A stretch of 64,000 nt of DNA from Hankyongella ginsenosidimutans. GTDB taxonomy: Bacteria; Pseudomonadota; Alphaproteobacteria; Sphingomonadales; Sphingomonadaceae. Position numbers and translations under genes: made by a program. The notes under the pieces are model-generated. The model did not search any database and was not told the origin of the DNA. It worked only from the letters and a program-made list of their open reading frames with translations. The stretch covers positions 2,712,001 to 2,776,000 of the forward strand of contig NZ_CP039704.1 of NCBI RefSeq assembly GCF_005144965.1. Reading direction: 5' to 3'. How positions within the stretch are numbered: the first letter of the stretch is position 1; every line of letters begins with the position of its first letter. Of this stretch, positions 29,661 to 39,327 are shown in pieces.

Positions 29661-32600
29661 ATGAAGGCCATGCGTTTTTCCCGTCGCTACACCGTCGCCG
29701 GCCTCGGCCCGTTCGAGGGCATCGCCGTGCGCACGGCGCGCGCTGAATGTGGCGCGCTGGAGTCCCCGGCTGCCGTCAGCGTCGCGGTTCCGGCGCATTG
29801 GAGCCAGGTCGCCGTCGACCTGCTGGCGCAGCGCGCGCTGCACCTTCATGGCGTTCCGGCCCGCCTGCGCCGCATCGAGGAACCCGGACTGCCGCCCTGG
29901 CTGTGGCGCAGCGCGGCGGACACCGAGGCGCTGGCAGCCCTGCCTGCCGAAGACCGCACCGGCGGAGAGACCAGCGCCTTGCAGCTGTTCGCGCGTCTGG
30001 CCGGTGCCTGGACCTATTGGGGCTGGAAGTCCGGCGTCTTCGACAGCGAGGCGGACGCCCGCACGTTTCACGACGAGATCGCCTACATGCTGGCGATGCA
30101 GATGGCGGCGCCGATGTCGCGCAATGGCAGGAGACCGGCTTGTACTGGGCGTACGGGATCGAGTCGCCGCCTGCGGGCTACGGCCTCGACCCGCGCACGG
30201 GTGATGCGCGTGCCCTGACCGGCCCCGGCGAACGCCCGGATGCCCTGAGCCTGCGCATCGACGCCCCGCCGCGCGATGCAGGGCAAGTGCTGGCCGGTGC
30301 GCTTGAGGCGTTTGACTGCACCGGCATCGACGCCGACCCGATGTCGCTGCTACGGCTCGCCGGCGCAACGCACGCCCCTGCTGCCGATGGGTTCGCGCTG
30401 CGCCGCCCGACACGGCTTCTGGCGCTCGGGCTTGACCATCCGCAGGCGGACGCGTTCATCCGTGCGAACGCGCAAGACCAGCGCACCCTTGCGACGCTTG
30501 CGACCGGCGCGCGCGTGCTGGAGCGGCATCTGAACGCCGTGCTCGCCGCCGCTGCCGACGGCGTCGACCCCGTGGACAATCCCGGCCTGCGCGCTGCGAT
30601 CCGCGCCGCGCGCGCCGATGGCGTGCCGGACGGGACGCTGCGCCAGACGCTTGACCAAGCCCGCGCCGGCGTCAACCGGATCGAGATCCCCGCGCCGCAG
30701 CTTGACTGGGACAGCGGCGCCTGGTCGGCCCTTGCCGACACCCGCCTGCTGGCGCGCGTGCCCGATGCCGCCCCGGCGCAGCGATCGGACAGCTGGTCCA
30801 GCCTCGCCAGCGCGATCTGGAGCAGCAGCGGCCCGAGCCTCATGTTCGCGGATACCGTCAACGGCTGGAACACCTGCCCGCAGCTTGGCGACGTCACGGC
30901 GTCGAGTCTCGATGGCGCGTTGCTCTTCCCCGGCCCTGCGTCCTGCCCGGCGGCCAGCCTGAACCTGATGGCGTTCACGCTTGCAGACGGCGCAACGGAC
31001 GTGGACAGCCTGATGCATGCCGTGCGCCTGTGGGCAGTCGCGCTCGATATCGTCGTCACCGCCACGCAGTATCCGAGTGCAGAACTGGCGCAGGCCGCCT
31101 GGCGCGCCCGGCCGCTCGGCCTCGGCTTCGCCAATCTCGGGAGCCTGCTGCTGGCGCGCGGCATCGGCTATGATAGCCCGGCCGCCCGCGCCCTGGCCGG
31201 CAGCCTGGCCGCGCTGATCACCGGCAGCGCCTATGCGGCCTCGGCCGAACTGGCGGCCGAACTGGGTCCCTGCCCGGCCTTCACCCAGGACATGCTGCGG
31301 GTCGTGCGCAACCATCGCCGCGCCGCCTATGGCCTGACCGATGGCTATGAGGCGCTTGCGACCCCGCCTGCCCCCTCGACGCCGACCACTGCCCCGACGT
31401 GCCGCTCGCTCAGGCCATCACCCGTGTGTGGGACCGCGCGCTGGCGCAGGGAGCAGACCACGGTTATCGCAATGCGCAGGTGACCAGCCTGGCCGCAGCC
31501 GCCGCGTCGGCGTTGCTGATGGACTGCGACACGCCGGGCCTGGAACCGGAGACGGCGCTCGTCAAATACCGCAAGCTGTCGGACGGCGGCTATGTGAAGG
31601 TGATCAACCGCGCCGTTCCGGCAGCGCTTGCCGCGCTCGGCTACCCGCCGGACGCGAGCGCCGCGATCTGCGACCATGTGCTGGGCCGCGGCAGGCTGGC
31701 GGGTGCGCCGCACCTCGATCCGGGTGCCCTTGCCGCACTCGGCTTCGGCGTTGAGCAACTGGCGGCTGTCGAAGCGCAACTGGCGCAGGCCTACGACATA
31801 CGCCCGGCGTTTTCGCCCTGGAGCCTCGGCCTGGCGTTCTGTCGGGATACGCTTGGCATTCCGGAGGAGGCGCTGGCCAATCCCGGCTTCGACGTGCTGG
31901 CGCACCTGGGCTTTTCCACCGAACAGATCGCGCAGGCCAACCGCCATATCTGCGGCGCGCAGTCGCTCGCCGGTGCGCCGGGGCTCGACCCTGCACACCT
32001 GCCTGTGTTCGACTGCGGCACGGCTGCGGACGGCCGGACGCTTGGCGTCGAGCCCCGGCTGCGCATGATGGCGGCGGTTCAGCCGTTCCTGAGCGGCGGC
32101 ATTGCCCACGCCCTGGTTCTACCGGCGGACACCGTGCGCGACGACTGCGCGGACCTGATGACGCTTGGCTGGCGGCTCGGCCTCAAGGGCCTGACGCTCT
32201 ACCGCGACGGGACCGATCTCGCGCAGCCGCTGCCCGCCGCCGCCCTCGGGGCGGACGACGTCGAAGACCCGGTAGGCAATCCGGCACCACCTCCGGCGCA
32301 TGAGGTGCTGCGCATTCACCTGCCGGGCCGGCGCAAGGGCTATACCCAGAAGGCGGTCATCGGCGGCCACAAGGTGTATCTGCGCACCGGCGAGTATGAC
32401 GACGGCCGGCTGGGCGAGATTTTCATCGACATGCACAAGCAGGGCGCGGCCTTCCGTAGCCTGATGAACAGCTTTGCAATCGCGGTCTCGATCGGGCTTC
32501 AGTACGGAGTGCCGCTGGACGAGTTCATCGACGCCTTCACGGCGACCCGATTCGAGCCGTCTGGCCCGGTCGAAGGCAACGATTCGGTCAAATCCGCCAC

Positions 32601-32901
32601 CTCGGTGCTTGATTACATCTTCCGGGAACTGGCGATCAGCTACCTCGAGCGCCGCGACCCGGACTGCCGCGAAACCGACCCGGGTTTGATGGCCTACGCT
32701 CGGCCGGACCTCTATGTCGTGCCTGATGCCCTGAGCCAGGAAGCCGCGCAACCGGCTGAAATTCCGCCGCCAATCAGCCTGGCGCAGCGCCTGCACGGCC
32801 TTGATGGGCCAGCGTGCCCGGCCTGCGGCGGCCGCGCGGTGCTGCGCAGCGGCGGCGGAACGATCTGCGCGGCCTGCGGTGCCGCCGCCGCTCAAGGCTG
32901 A
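29661..32901 (+). CDS. NrdJ-like (class II ribonucleotide reductase) protein lacking catalytic motifs, frameshifted
   Basis: The N-terminus ([55 protein letters not shown]) and C-terminal half ([71 protein letters not shown]) clearly belong to the adenosylcobalamin-dependent reductase NrdJ. The active site does not. The NPCSE block with the radical cysteine and glutamate is replaced by SLDGA in [19 protein letters not shown]. The GSGTG loop region is missing. The PHACF cysteine is PDALS, and the APTGTIG loop is AAAAASA. Breaks near 30125 and 31390 are simple single-base losses outside these sites. Two CxxC pairs close the protein. About 1,080 residues. Probably a non-catalytic paralogue; the start at 29661 is one of several possible. 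Confidence 0.85.
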
Positions 32902-33031
32902 CGACAGTCTAAATCCTTAACAAATAAGCCATGTCTCGACGAACGGACGTTTTGCCGTTTACCTGAAATTAAAGCGGGGCTGGCAAATTGCGGGTAATGA
33001 CCGGCAAGAACAGGCTCATAATCTTACAAGC

Positions 33032-33058
33032 GGCGCTGCATTCACGCGCTGCAGCGCC
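33032..33058. terminator. 9-bp hairpin after the NrdJ-like gene
   Basis: GGCGCTGCA pairs perfectly with TGCAGCGCC around a nine-base loop, followed by TTT. It lies 130 bases after the NrdJ-like stop and 39 before the GGDEF-EAL start, so it could be a weak terminator for the first or a leader hairpin of the second. Confidence 0.4.
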
Positions 33059-33096
33059 TTTGGCCCGCCAGAATGGCGTTTTAGGCTGAGTTTATC

Positions 33097-34861
33097 ATGT
33101 ACGCTGACATCGTGCCCCTGCGACCGCTTCTCGCCAACGCCGCGCCCGAACCCGGCGATAGCCGGGCGTTCGATGTCCAGGTGCTGATCGACGCCTTGCC
33201 GACCTCCGCACTGATTTTCCAGCGCGCCCCGGACCATGGCTTTGTCTGCGCACTGGCCAACCAGGCCTTCGAGCGGCTGGCGAACTACACCCGCCACAAC
33301 TGCATCGGGCTGACCCTGCCGAAAATCCGCCTGATCGGAACCAGCGCGGTTATCGCCGGCGCGATTGCCGATTGTTTCGAGGCCGGAAGCGCACGCTGCG
33401 TCAGCGTCGAGTCCCGCGAAGACATCAACTGTCAGTCGCTGGAATGCTGCATCGCGCCGGTGCAGTCCGCAGACGGCCGGGTGACCCGCGTGCTGCTCTC
33501 GATCATCGATCGCACGCCGGAGCGTCTGGCCGAGCGCCAACTGCTGCACGCGGCATCGCACGATAATCTGACCGGCCTGCCAAACCGCACGCTGCTGACC
33601 GAGCGTATCGAGCGCGCGCTGGCCAACGCCAAGAACAACGCACGGCGCCAGGTCGCACTGCTGTTCCTCAACATAGACCGGTTCAAACTCATCAACGAGA
33701 GCCTGGGCCATGTCATCGGCGACGAACTGCTGATCACGCTCGCGCGCCGGCTTATCGGCTGCGTGCGTGCAGGCGATACGCTGGCGCGGCTGGGCGGGGA
33801 CGAATTCGCCATCCTGCTCGAGGACGTGCAGTCGATCGCCCCCGCGCGAAACCGCTGAGCGCATCCACCGGGAACTCAGCAATCCGATAAGGATCGGCGG
33901 CGAAGAACTCTATGTGTCGCTCAGCATTGGTGCCGCCTCATCCCTGTCCGGCGAGTATTTCGCCGAGAACCTGATCCAGGATGCGGACTTCGCCATGAAC
34001 CGCGCCAAGGCGCTCGGCCGCGGCTGCACCGAAATCTACCAGAACGCGGAGCATCTTGAAGCGCGCGCCCAGTTCCGTCTGGAAACCGACCTGCGGCATG
34101 CGGTCTGGCGGCGCGAGCTGACGCTCAACTATCAGCCGCTGATCGACCTGAAGACGGGCCGCCCGCATTCGTTCGAGGCGCTGGCCCGCTGGCACCACCC
34201 GACCCGCGGCTTTGTTTCGCCGGTCGAATTCATTCCCGTCGCCGAATCGACCGGGCTGATCGTGGAGCTGGGACGCTGGGCGCTCGACGAGGCCTGCCGC
34301 ACGCTTGCGCAATGGCGCAGCGACGGCGTCGCGCCGGACGATCTGCGAGTCGCCGTGAATGTCTCCGCCCTGCAGTTCGCGCGCGACGATCTGGTCGCGG
34401 TGGTGCTCAACGCGCTGGAGCGCTACGATCTGCCGGGTCGCTGCCTGGAGCTGGAGATCACCGAAAGCGCAATCGCCGAGCACCCGCAAAAGGCCGTCGA
34501 CGTCCTGAACCAGTTGAAGGCGCAGGATGTCATCATCGCCATGGACGATTTCGGCACCGGCTATTCGTCGCTGGGCGCTCTGCAGCAATTGCCGATCGAC
34601 ATCCTGAAGATCGATCGCAGCTTCATCGCCGGCATGCTCGAGCTTGAAGAAAGCCACAAGCTGGTCTGCACCGTGCTCTCGCTTGCCAGCCACCTGGGCA
34701 AGGCGACCGTCGCGGAAGGGATCGAGCGCTTCGATCAGGCGGTGGCGCTGCGCGATCTCGGCTGCACGCTCGGCCAGGGCTATGCCTTCTCCCGCCCCGT
34801 CGACAACGCGCATGCCGCCGAGTTCCTGCGGCGCACGGCCGCACAGGCGATCGCCTTCTAG
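33097..34861 (+). CDS. PAS-GGDEF-EAL cyclic-di-GMP signalling protein, one frameshift
   Basis: A PAS-like sensor fills residues 25-140 (LIDALPTSALIFQRA, ANQAFERLANYTRHNCIG). The GGDEF domain (HDNLTGLPNRTLL, LFLNIDRFKLINESLGH, LARLGGDEFAILLED) has an intact catalytic motif. After a break near 33845 the EAL domain follows (SFEALARWHHP, VNVSALQF, LELEITESA, MDDFGTGYSSLG, LKIDRSF, AEGIE), with all expected metal-binding acids. It could both make and degrade c-di-GMP. No transmembrane segment is visible, so it is cytoplasmic. Length about 588 residues. A PilZ effector is encoded 7 kb upstream. Confidence 0.92.
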
Positions 34862-34950
34862 CAGAGAAGCATCTCCGCGACTTTTCAGAAGCCTGCAAGA
34901 TCATGATGGCATCAGGTTAGGTGCGCCTCCCTCCTGCGCGGGAGGGGAGA

Positions 34951-35315
34951 TCAAGGTGTAGGGCCCGCCTCCACGCACTCAAGATCCATGCGCACCTGCG
35001 TGGAGCCGTCCGGCCCCGCGACGATCGTAATCGGACTGGCGGCGCGCACGAGCCAGCGCCCAGCCGCCGCATCATCAAGCGCAAACAAACAATCCCGCCG
35101 CTGCACCCAGGTCAGCCAGGCGGCGAACGCCTCCGCGTCGCCATGCTTCACCGGGATCGACACAGCGAACACGCGGGTGCGCCAGCGCTCGCCGCTCGTC
35201 TGCGGGCAAAGGCGCGGCAGGCTGGGAATTTCCTCGAAGGGCCAGGCCAAGACGTGGCGCGCTTGCTTGAGCTTCGAAATTCTACGCGGGAATACGCGCA
35301 GGCCGCCCTTCGGCA
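34951..35315 (-). CDS. Hypothetical protein, third gene of the operon facing the S24 repressor
   Basis: About 121 residues starting MPKGGLRVFPRRISKLKQAR, with WPFEEIPSLPRLCPQ, VFAVSIPVKHGDAEAFAAW and IVAGPDGSTQVRMDLE. I do not recognise a family. The acidic, Trp-rich C-terminal half looks like a beta-rich small-molecule or virion-type fold, but this is a guess. The frame is open upstream beyond this start, so the true start is uncertain. It is preceded by an AT-rich gap (35320-35420) that may hold its own promoter. Confidence 0.5.
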
Positions 35316-35420
35316 TCAGCCTATTACTGGACACAAGCGCACCTCGAACACCGCCCGCAACAAACTCGTATTGGTTGTATATTACTTTACGAGCTTTAGC
35401 AATGGCTGATATTCTAGGAT

Positions 35421-35748
35421 TCAGCGTGCATCGATCAGCGCCAGCACCTCGACGATCAGCTGCCGGCCCTGTCCGCCAGACCCTCCCCGCCCGCATGCAG
35501 ATATCCACGAGAACCTGATCGTCCGGCAACCAGGCTCCATCAGCAAATGTCGCCCGCAGAGCCTCGATCAGGGCAGGCTCAGCCTGTGGTGCCATGCCGA
35601 TCACCAGATGATAGCGCATGCCATCGAAGGTCGCGCTAACCCAGGGCCTGGCTTCGAAATCCACCAACCAGAACCTGTCGACGGGGAAAACGGTACGTAG
35701 CGTGCGCCTGGCGCGCTGCAGAGCGGGAGAGACATCCAGGGTCAGCAT
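35421..35748 (-). CDS. Hypothetical protein, second gene of the operon facing the S24 repressor, frameshifted
   Basis: It starts MLTLDVSPALQRARRTLRTV, overlapping the stop of the small upstream gene by four bases (translation coupling). It contains RFWLVDFEARPWVSATFDGM and YHLVIGMAPQAEPALIEALR. After a break near 35480 it would end QGRQLIVEVLALIDAR at 35421. Length about 108 residues. The pattern of a small GMRYHL strand and a VDI...LIVEVLALID end resembles small proteins I associate with prophage-like regions of sphingomonads, but no family can be named. Confidence 0.5.
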
Positions 35749-35927
35749 GCTGCACCTTTCGCTTCGAGGTCCGACAACCAGACTTCCAGACGGGTACACA
35801 TGGGCGGGCTTGGCCTGCGCCCACGCCGCAGGTCGAAAATCAGGCGTGGATCGGCCGCAATGGCGCGTCCGGCCGTCGACGGTGCGATGGCGTGGACCCT
35901 GAGGGCGTATTCGATGCGATCGAGCAT
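35742..35927 (-). CDS. Small putative DNA-binding regulator (61 aa)
   Basis: MLDRIEYALRVHAIAPSTAG, then RAIAADPRLIFDLRRGRRPS and MCTRLEVWLSDLEAKG. The layout (short helix, PSTAGR, a DPRLxxDLRRGR turn, then a hydrophobic helix) is that of minimal Cro-like helix-turn-helix proteins common in alphaproteobacterial prophages. It is transcribed away from the S24 repressor gene, with two palindromic operators between them, and is the first gene of a three-gene operon. It is intact. Confidence 0.6.
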   Translation of the reverse strand: MLDRIEYALRVHAIAPSTAGRAIAADPRLIFDLRRGRRPSPPMCTRLEVWLSDLEAKGAAC

Positions 35928-35954
35928 AGGAGACCTCGCATAAAAACTATTCTC

Positions 35955-36009
35955 TAGGTTTTTCCTATTATCGGAAGATGCCTTGCATGTCTAGGTAAAT
36001 TCCTATAAC
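35955..36009. promoter_or_regulatory. Divergent promoter region with two TAGG-CCTA operator palindromes
   Basis: TAGG-N5-CCTA lies at 35955-35967 and TAGG-N6-CCTA at 35992-36005, both within a longer CTAGGT...TTCCTAT context. On the minus strand TAGACA (35988-35993) and TAATAG (35965-35970) are separated by exactly 17 bases, so the two operators cover the -35 and -10. On the plus strand TTGCAT (35983-35988) and TATAAC (36004-36009) could serve the repressor gene, though at 15 bases their spacing is short. The arrangement is that of a self-regulated repressor switch. Confidence 0.6.
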
Positions 36010-36094
36010 GCATCGCACTACGGGGGTGCCGGGAACAGTGCGCAGGCGCTGCTCCACCGATGTTGAGGGGCCGGCCGACCAGGCCGGAGCGCGT

Positions 36095-36763
36095 ATGGAC
36101 TCTGAACAGGTGCGTATCACGCTGGACCAGCTTATCCGCTCCGGCAATGAGGACTATGCTTCGATTTCCCGCCTGCTCGGGCGGAACCCCACCTATGTCC
36201 AGCAGTTCATCAAGCGCGGCGTGCCGCGCCGCCTGTCGGAGTCTGATCGGCGGATTCTGGCGCGCCATTTCAATGTCAGCGAGCGGGACCTCGGTGGGCC
36301 GGACGGGCCGCAAGTGCGCAGCAACGCCACCGATGTCCGGGACTCGGAAGATTTCATGCTCATCCCCTACTACGATGTGCGCGCCTCAGCCGGCGGCGGC
36401 AGCCTGCAGACAGGCATCGAAGCACCGGACTCGGCGCTGGCGTTCCAGGCCCGCTGGGTGCGTTCGATCGCCAGCGGCGGGATCGAGAGTCTGGCGGTCA
36501 TCCGCGTCGAGGGCGACTCCATGTTCCCGACCCTCAACGACGGGGATCATATCCTGCTCGATACCGCCGACCGCCGCGTGCGGGACGGCATTTACGTCCT
36601 GCGCACGGACGACAGCCTGCACGTGAAGCGGCTCGCCATCCACCCCGCCACCGGCCGCCTGACGATCCAGAGCGACAATCCCGCCTATCCAAGCTGGCCG
36701 GATTGCCCGGCGCACAGCGTGGAAGTCATCGGCCGGGTGGTCTGGGTCGGCCGCAGGCTCTAG
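36095..36763 (+). CDS. S24-family (LexA/CI-like) autocleaving repressor
   Basis: This is an intact 222-residue protein. The N-terminal helix-turn-helix spans residues 20-65 (DYASISRLLGRNPTYVQQFI, then KRGVPRRLSESDRRILARHF). The C-terminal S24 peptidase domain has the serine in VEGDSMFPTLNDGDHIL and the lysine in LHVKRLAI. Such repressors cleave themselves when RecA filaments form, linking gene control to DNA damage. The gene faces a three-gene operon across two operator palindromes, which it presumably binds. It may be a prophage leftover or a domesticated regulator; no phage structural genes are adjacent. Confidence 0.88.
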   Translation: MDSEQVRITLDQLIRSGNEDYASISRLLGRNPTYVQQFIKRGVPRRLSESDRRILARHFNVSERDLGGPDGPQVRSNATDVRDSEDFMLIPYYDVRASAGGGSLQTGIEAPDSALAFQARWVRSIASGGIESLAVIRVEGDSMFPTLNDGDHILLDTADRRVRDGIYVLRTDDSLHVKRLAIHPATGRLTIQSDNPAYPSWPDCPAHSVEVIGRVVWVGRRL

Positions 36764-36819
36764 CTGTGGAGGCTCAACAGGGTGTCCACCGGCTGATCCA
36801 GCCTGCCGATGGGGACAGA

Positions 36820-36966
36820 TTATCGGCGGATGCCGATCAGGATCGCTGCGCCGATCCCCAGCGCGACGCCTGTGAGAATCCCTATGGTCGACTGGCCGAA
36901 CGCCACGCCGACCGCCGCGCCGCCGATTGCGCCGATTGCGATGAAAACCCCGCCGCCACGCTGCAT
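36820..36966 (-). CDS. Small glycine-rich membrane protein (48 aa)
   Basis: MQRGGGVFIAIGAIGGAAVG, then a second hydrophobic run ILTGVALGIGAAILIGI and a basic end RR. The ATG at 36966 has AAAGG seven bases upstream. Two hydrophobic helices with glycine-zipper spacing (GxxxG) indicate a membrane miniprotein. I recall similar short proteins in sphingomonads; function unknown. Convergent with the repressor gene. Confidence 0.55.
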   Translation of the reverse strand: MQRGGGVFIAIGAIGGAAVGVAFGQSTIGILTGVALGIGAAILIGIRR

Positions 36967-37174
36967 GCTCACGCCTTTCATTTCCGCGCCGCCGTGCGAC
37001 AATCACGCGCCCGTTACAAGCCTGAAATTCGGGACAGCTTGCACCACTCTGGCACAACTCGTCCCGTCCTGTACATTACAGAACGGCCAAGAAACGCATT
37101 TTTCTAAACAATTACAATGCCATGAGAGCGGCCCCTTCCTTGCAATACCCCGAGTGTATGCAAGGGAGTAGAGC

Positions 37175-37390
37175 ATGAATACCAGTCCGCTGACCATCGC
37201 CGACACCGCAGTTTATGTGACAGCCACCAGCCTGATTGCCGACCATGGCGAGTATGCCTGCGTCGAGGCCGCTGCCCGCGCCGACGCCAGCCAACGCATC
37301 GGCAATGTCGTCGAATTCTCGCACTGGCGCCAGGTCGAGCGCGCGGTCCAGATCCTGCAGCTTGAAGACATTATCGGCGACCTCCATTAA
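37175..37390 (+). CDS. Conserved small hypothetical protein (71 aa)
   Basis: MNTSPLTIADTAVYVTATSL, then IADHGEYACVEAAARAD and NVVEFSHWRQVERAVQIL. It has a good ribosome site (AGGGAG, 6 bases before ATG), is intact, and its FxxWRQVER core is one I associate with short proteins widespread in sphingomonads. Soluble and helical by composition; function unknown. Confidence 0.6.
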   Translation: MNTSPLTIADTAVYVTATSLIADHGEYACVEAAARADASQRIGNVVEFSHWRQVERAVQILQLEDIIGDLH

Positions 37391-37449
37391 TCAGGCCGTT
37401 CATGCGTTTTGGCATTTAACGCCTGAAACCGATGCTTTAAGGGAGGGGC

Positions 37450-39326
37450 GTGCTAGCGCTCGCCGTCCTCCTGCTGCAGGAGCAACGCCTGCCGATCCCC
37501 GCCGCAGGCAGGGGTGCCGTATCAAGTTGAGCAACGCTCCGACGAGGATGCGCTGGAACTGCCGGCCGGCGATGAAGAACCCGTAGACATCGGCGCATCG
37601 TCCGCCGCCGATACCGTGCGCTATACGGTTCGCTTTCCCGGCTTCAAGGAAATCGGGCTGGAGGAGCGCCTCCAGGAAGCCTCGACGCTTTGGGCCGAGC
37701 GGCGCACCCCGGCCGCCAGCCGCGCCCAGATCAGCCGGCCTCGCTTGAGGACCGGGATATCGCGCTCCTGCTGCTGCGCAATGATGGCTATTACGGCGCA
37801 AACGTCACAACCCACCTGCGCACCGACCCGGCGGACCCAACCCAGCTTGAAGCGGAATTGAGCGTCGAGCCGGGCGCGCGCTACACGTTCAGCGCCGTTC
37901 GCATCCAGACGCCGGACGATGTGCGGCCGCTCGTCGAATCCCTGCTGAACATCCAGACCGGCGACGTCGTGCAGACCGAGGCGATTCTGGCCGCCGAGGA
38001 CCGTTTGCGGCTGGAACTTCCCAAGCGCGGCCGGCCATTCGTGATGCTGTCCGATCGCGATATCCTGATCGACCACGACGCCTCGGCGGCGCGCTACACC
38101 CTGCAGGTCGACCCCGGACCGGACGCCGTGTTCGGCGACTTGCGCTTCGAGGGCCGCCAGGCCTGCGGCGCAACCACATGGCGCGCCTGTCCCGCTTCAA
38201 GGCCGGAGAACCCTATGACCAACGCCGCATCGACGACCTGCGCGAGGCGCTGGTCGCGACCGGCGTGTTCGCCACCGTGCAGATAACGCCTGAGCGGCCG
38301 CCCGAGGGAGCGCCGGAACCGGTGGCGGTGCCGATCGTCGTCCGGACCGAACAGGCGAAGGTCCGCACGCTCAGTGCCTCGCTCGGCTATGCCACCGACG
38401 AAGGCCCGAACGGCTCCATCGGCTGGCAGCACCGCAATCTGCTGGGCGGCGAGGAGCGCTTCACGACGGAAGCCAAGGTCGGCACCATCGAACAGTCGGC
38501 GCTGGCGACCCTGGAGCTTATCAATTTCGGCCGCCGCGACCAATCTCTGCTGTTCCCGTTCACCATCAAGCGCGAGCGGCCGCTGGCTTTCGATGCAGAC
38601 AGTATTTCCTTCGGCGTCGCCGTGACACGTCAGGCCGGGCCGGTTGTGCAGCGTCGATGGGTTGGCAGCCTCGGCACCGAACTCAACGCCACCCGCACAG
38701 TCGACAGCACGGGCGAGCGCCGCTTCCTGCTGCTCTCGACGCCGCTGAGCCTGCGCTACGATGCGACGGACGACCTCCTGAACCCCACCCAGGGCTATCG
38801 GCTCGGTGCCATTCTCGCGCTGGATATTGCAACAGAGGACAGCCTGTTTTCCTATGGCCGGTTCGAGGCGACCGGCTCCTATTACCTGCCGATCGATGAC
38901 GACGGCCGGCTCGTGCTGGCGCAGCGCTTGCGGTTTGGCTCCATCGTCGGCGCCGGCCAGCAGCGGATCCCCGCAACCCGCCGCTTCTATGCCGGCGGCG
39001 GCGGCTCGATCCGCGGTTTCGGCTTCCAGCGCGTCGGCCCGCGTGACGCCGAGGACGACCCGCAGGGCGGGCGCTCGCTCATCGAGCTGAGCGGAGAGAT
39101 CCGCTGGCGGATCACCGAGACCTTGGGCATCGCTCCGTTCCTGGATGCCGGCAATGTCTATGCCGGGCCGAACCCCGAGCTGGACCGTTTCCGCTTCGGC
39201 GCCGGATTGGGCCTGCGCTACTATACCAGCTTCGCCCCGGTTCGCCTGGACATTGCGACGCCATTCCGCCGGCGCGACGGCGAGGAACGCATCGCCATCT
39301 ATGTCAGCGTCGGGCAGAGCTTCTGA
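37450..39326 (+). CDS. tamA: TamA outer-membrane translocation protein (BamA family), frameshifted
   Basis: A GTG start at 37450 behind AAGGGAGGGG gives the signal-like MLALAVLLLQEQRLPIPAAG. Breaks near 37500, 37740 and 38165 join it to POTRA domains (RYTVRFPGFKEIGLEERLQ, LLLLRNDGYYGANVTTHL, EPGARYTFSAVRI, ADPGPDAVFGDLRFEG) and to the 16-strand barrel (LSASLGYATDEGPNGSIGWQ, LSLRYDATDDLLNPTQGYRL, FYAGGGGSIRGFGFQRVGP, with the conserved RGF lid, FAPVRLDIATPF). TamA with TamB moves phospholipids and assembles some outer-membrane proteins. About 625 residues. tamB starts one base after the stop. Confidence 0.92.
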
Positions 39327-39327
39327 C

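Noticed and set aside
35320-35420. Continuous frame joining the two hypothetical genes at 34951-35799 into one 282-residue protein
   Set aside because: The joining segment is AT-rich and unlike coding sequence here, and a one-base shift gives the upstream gene a sensible end at 35421.
37000-37174. A small RNA in the AT-rich stretch before the 71-residue gene
   Set aside because: Similar GGGACAG words occur near 47915, but I found no stem, promoter and terminator set.
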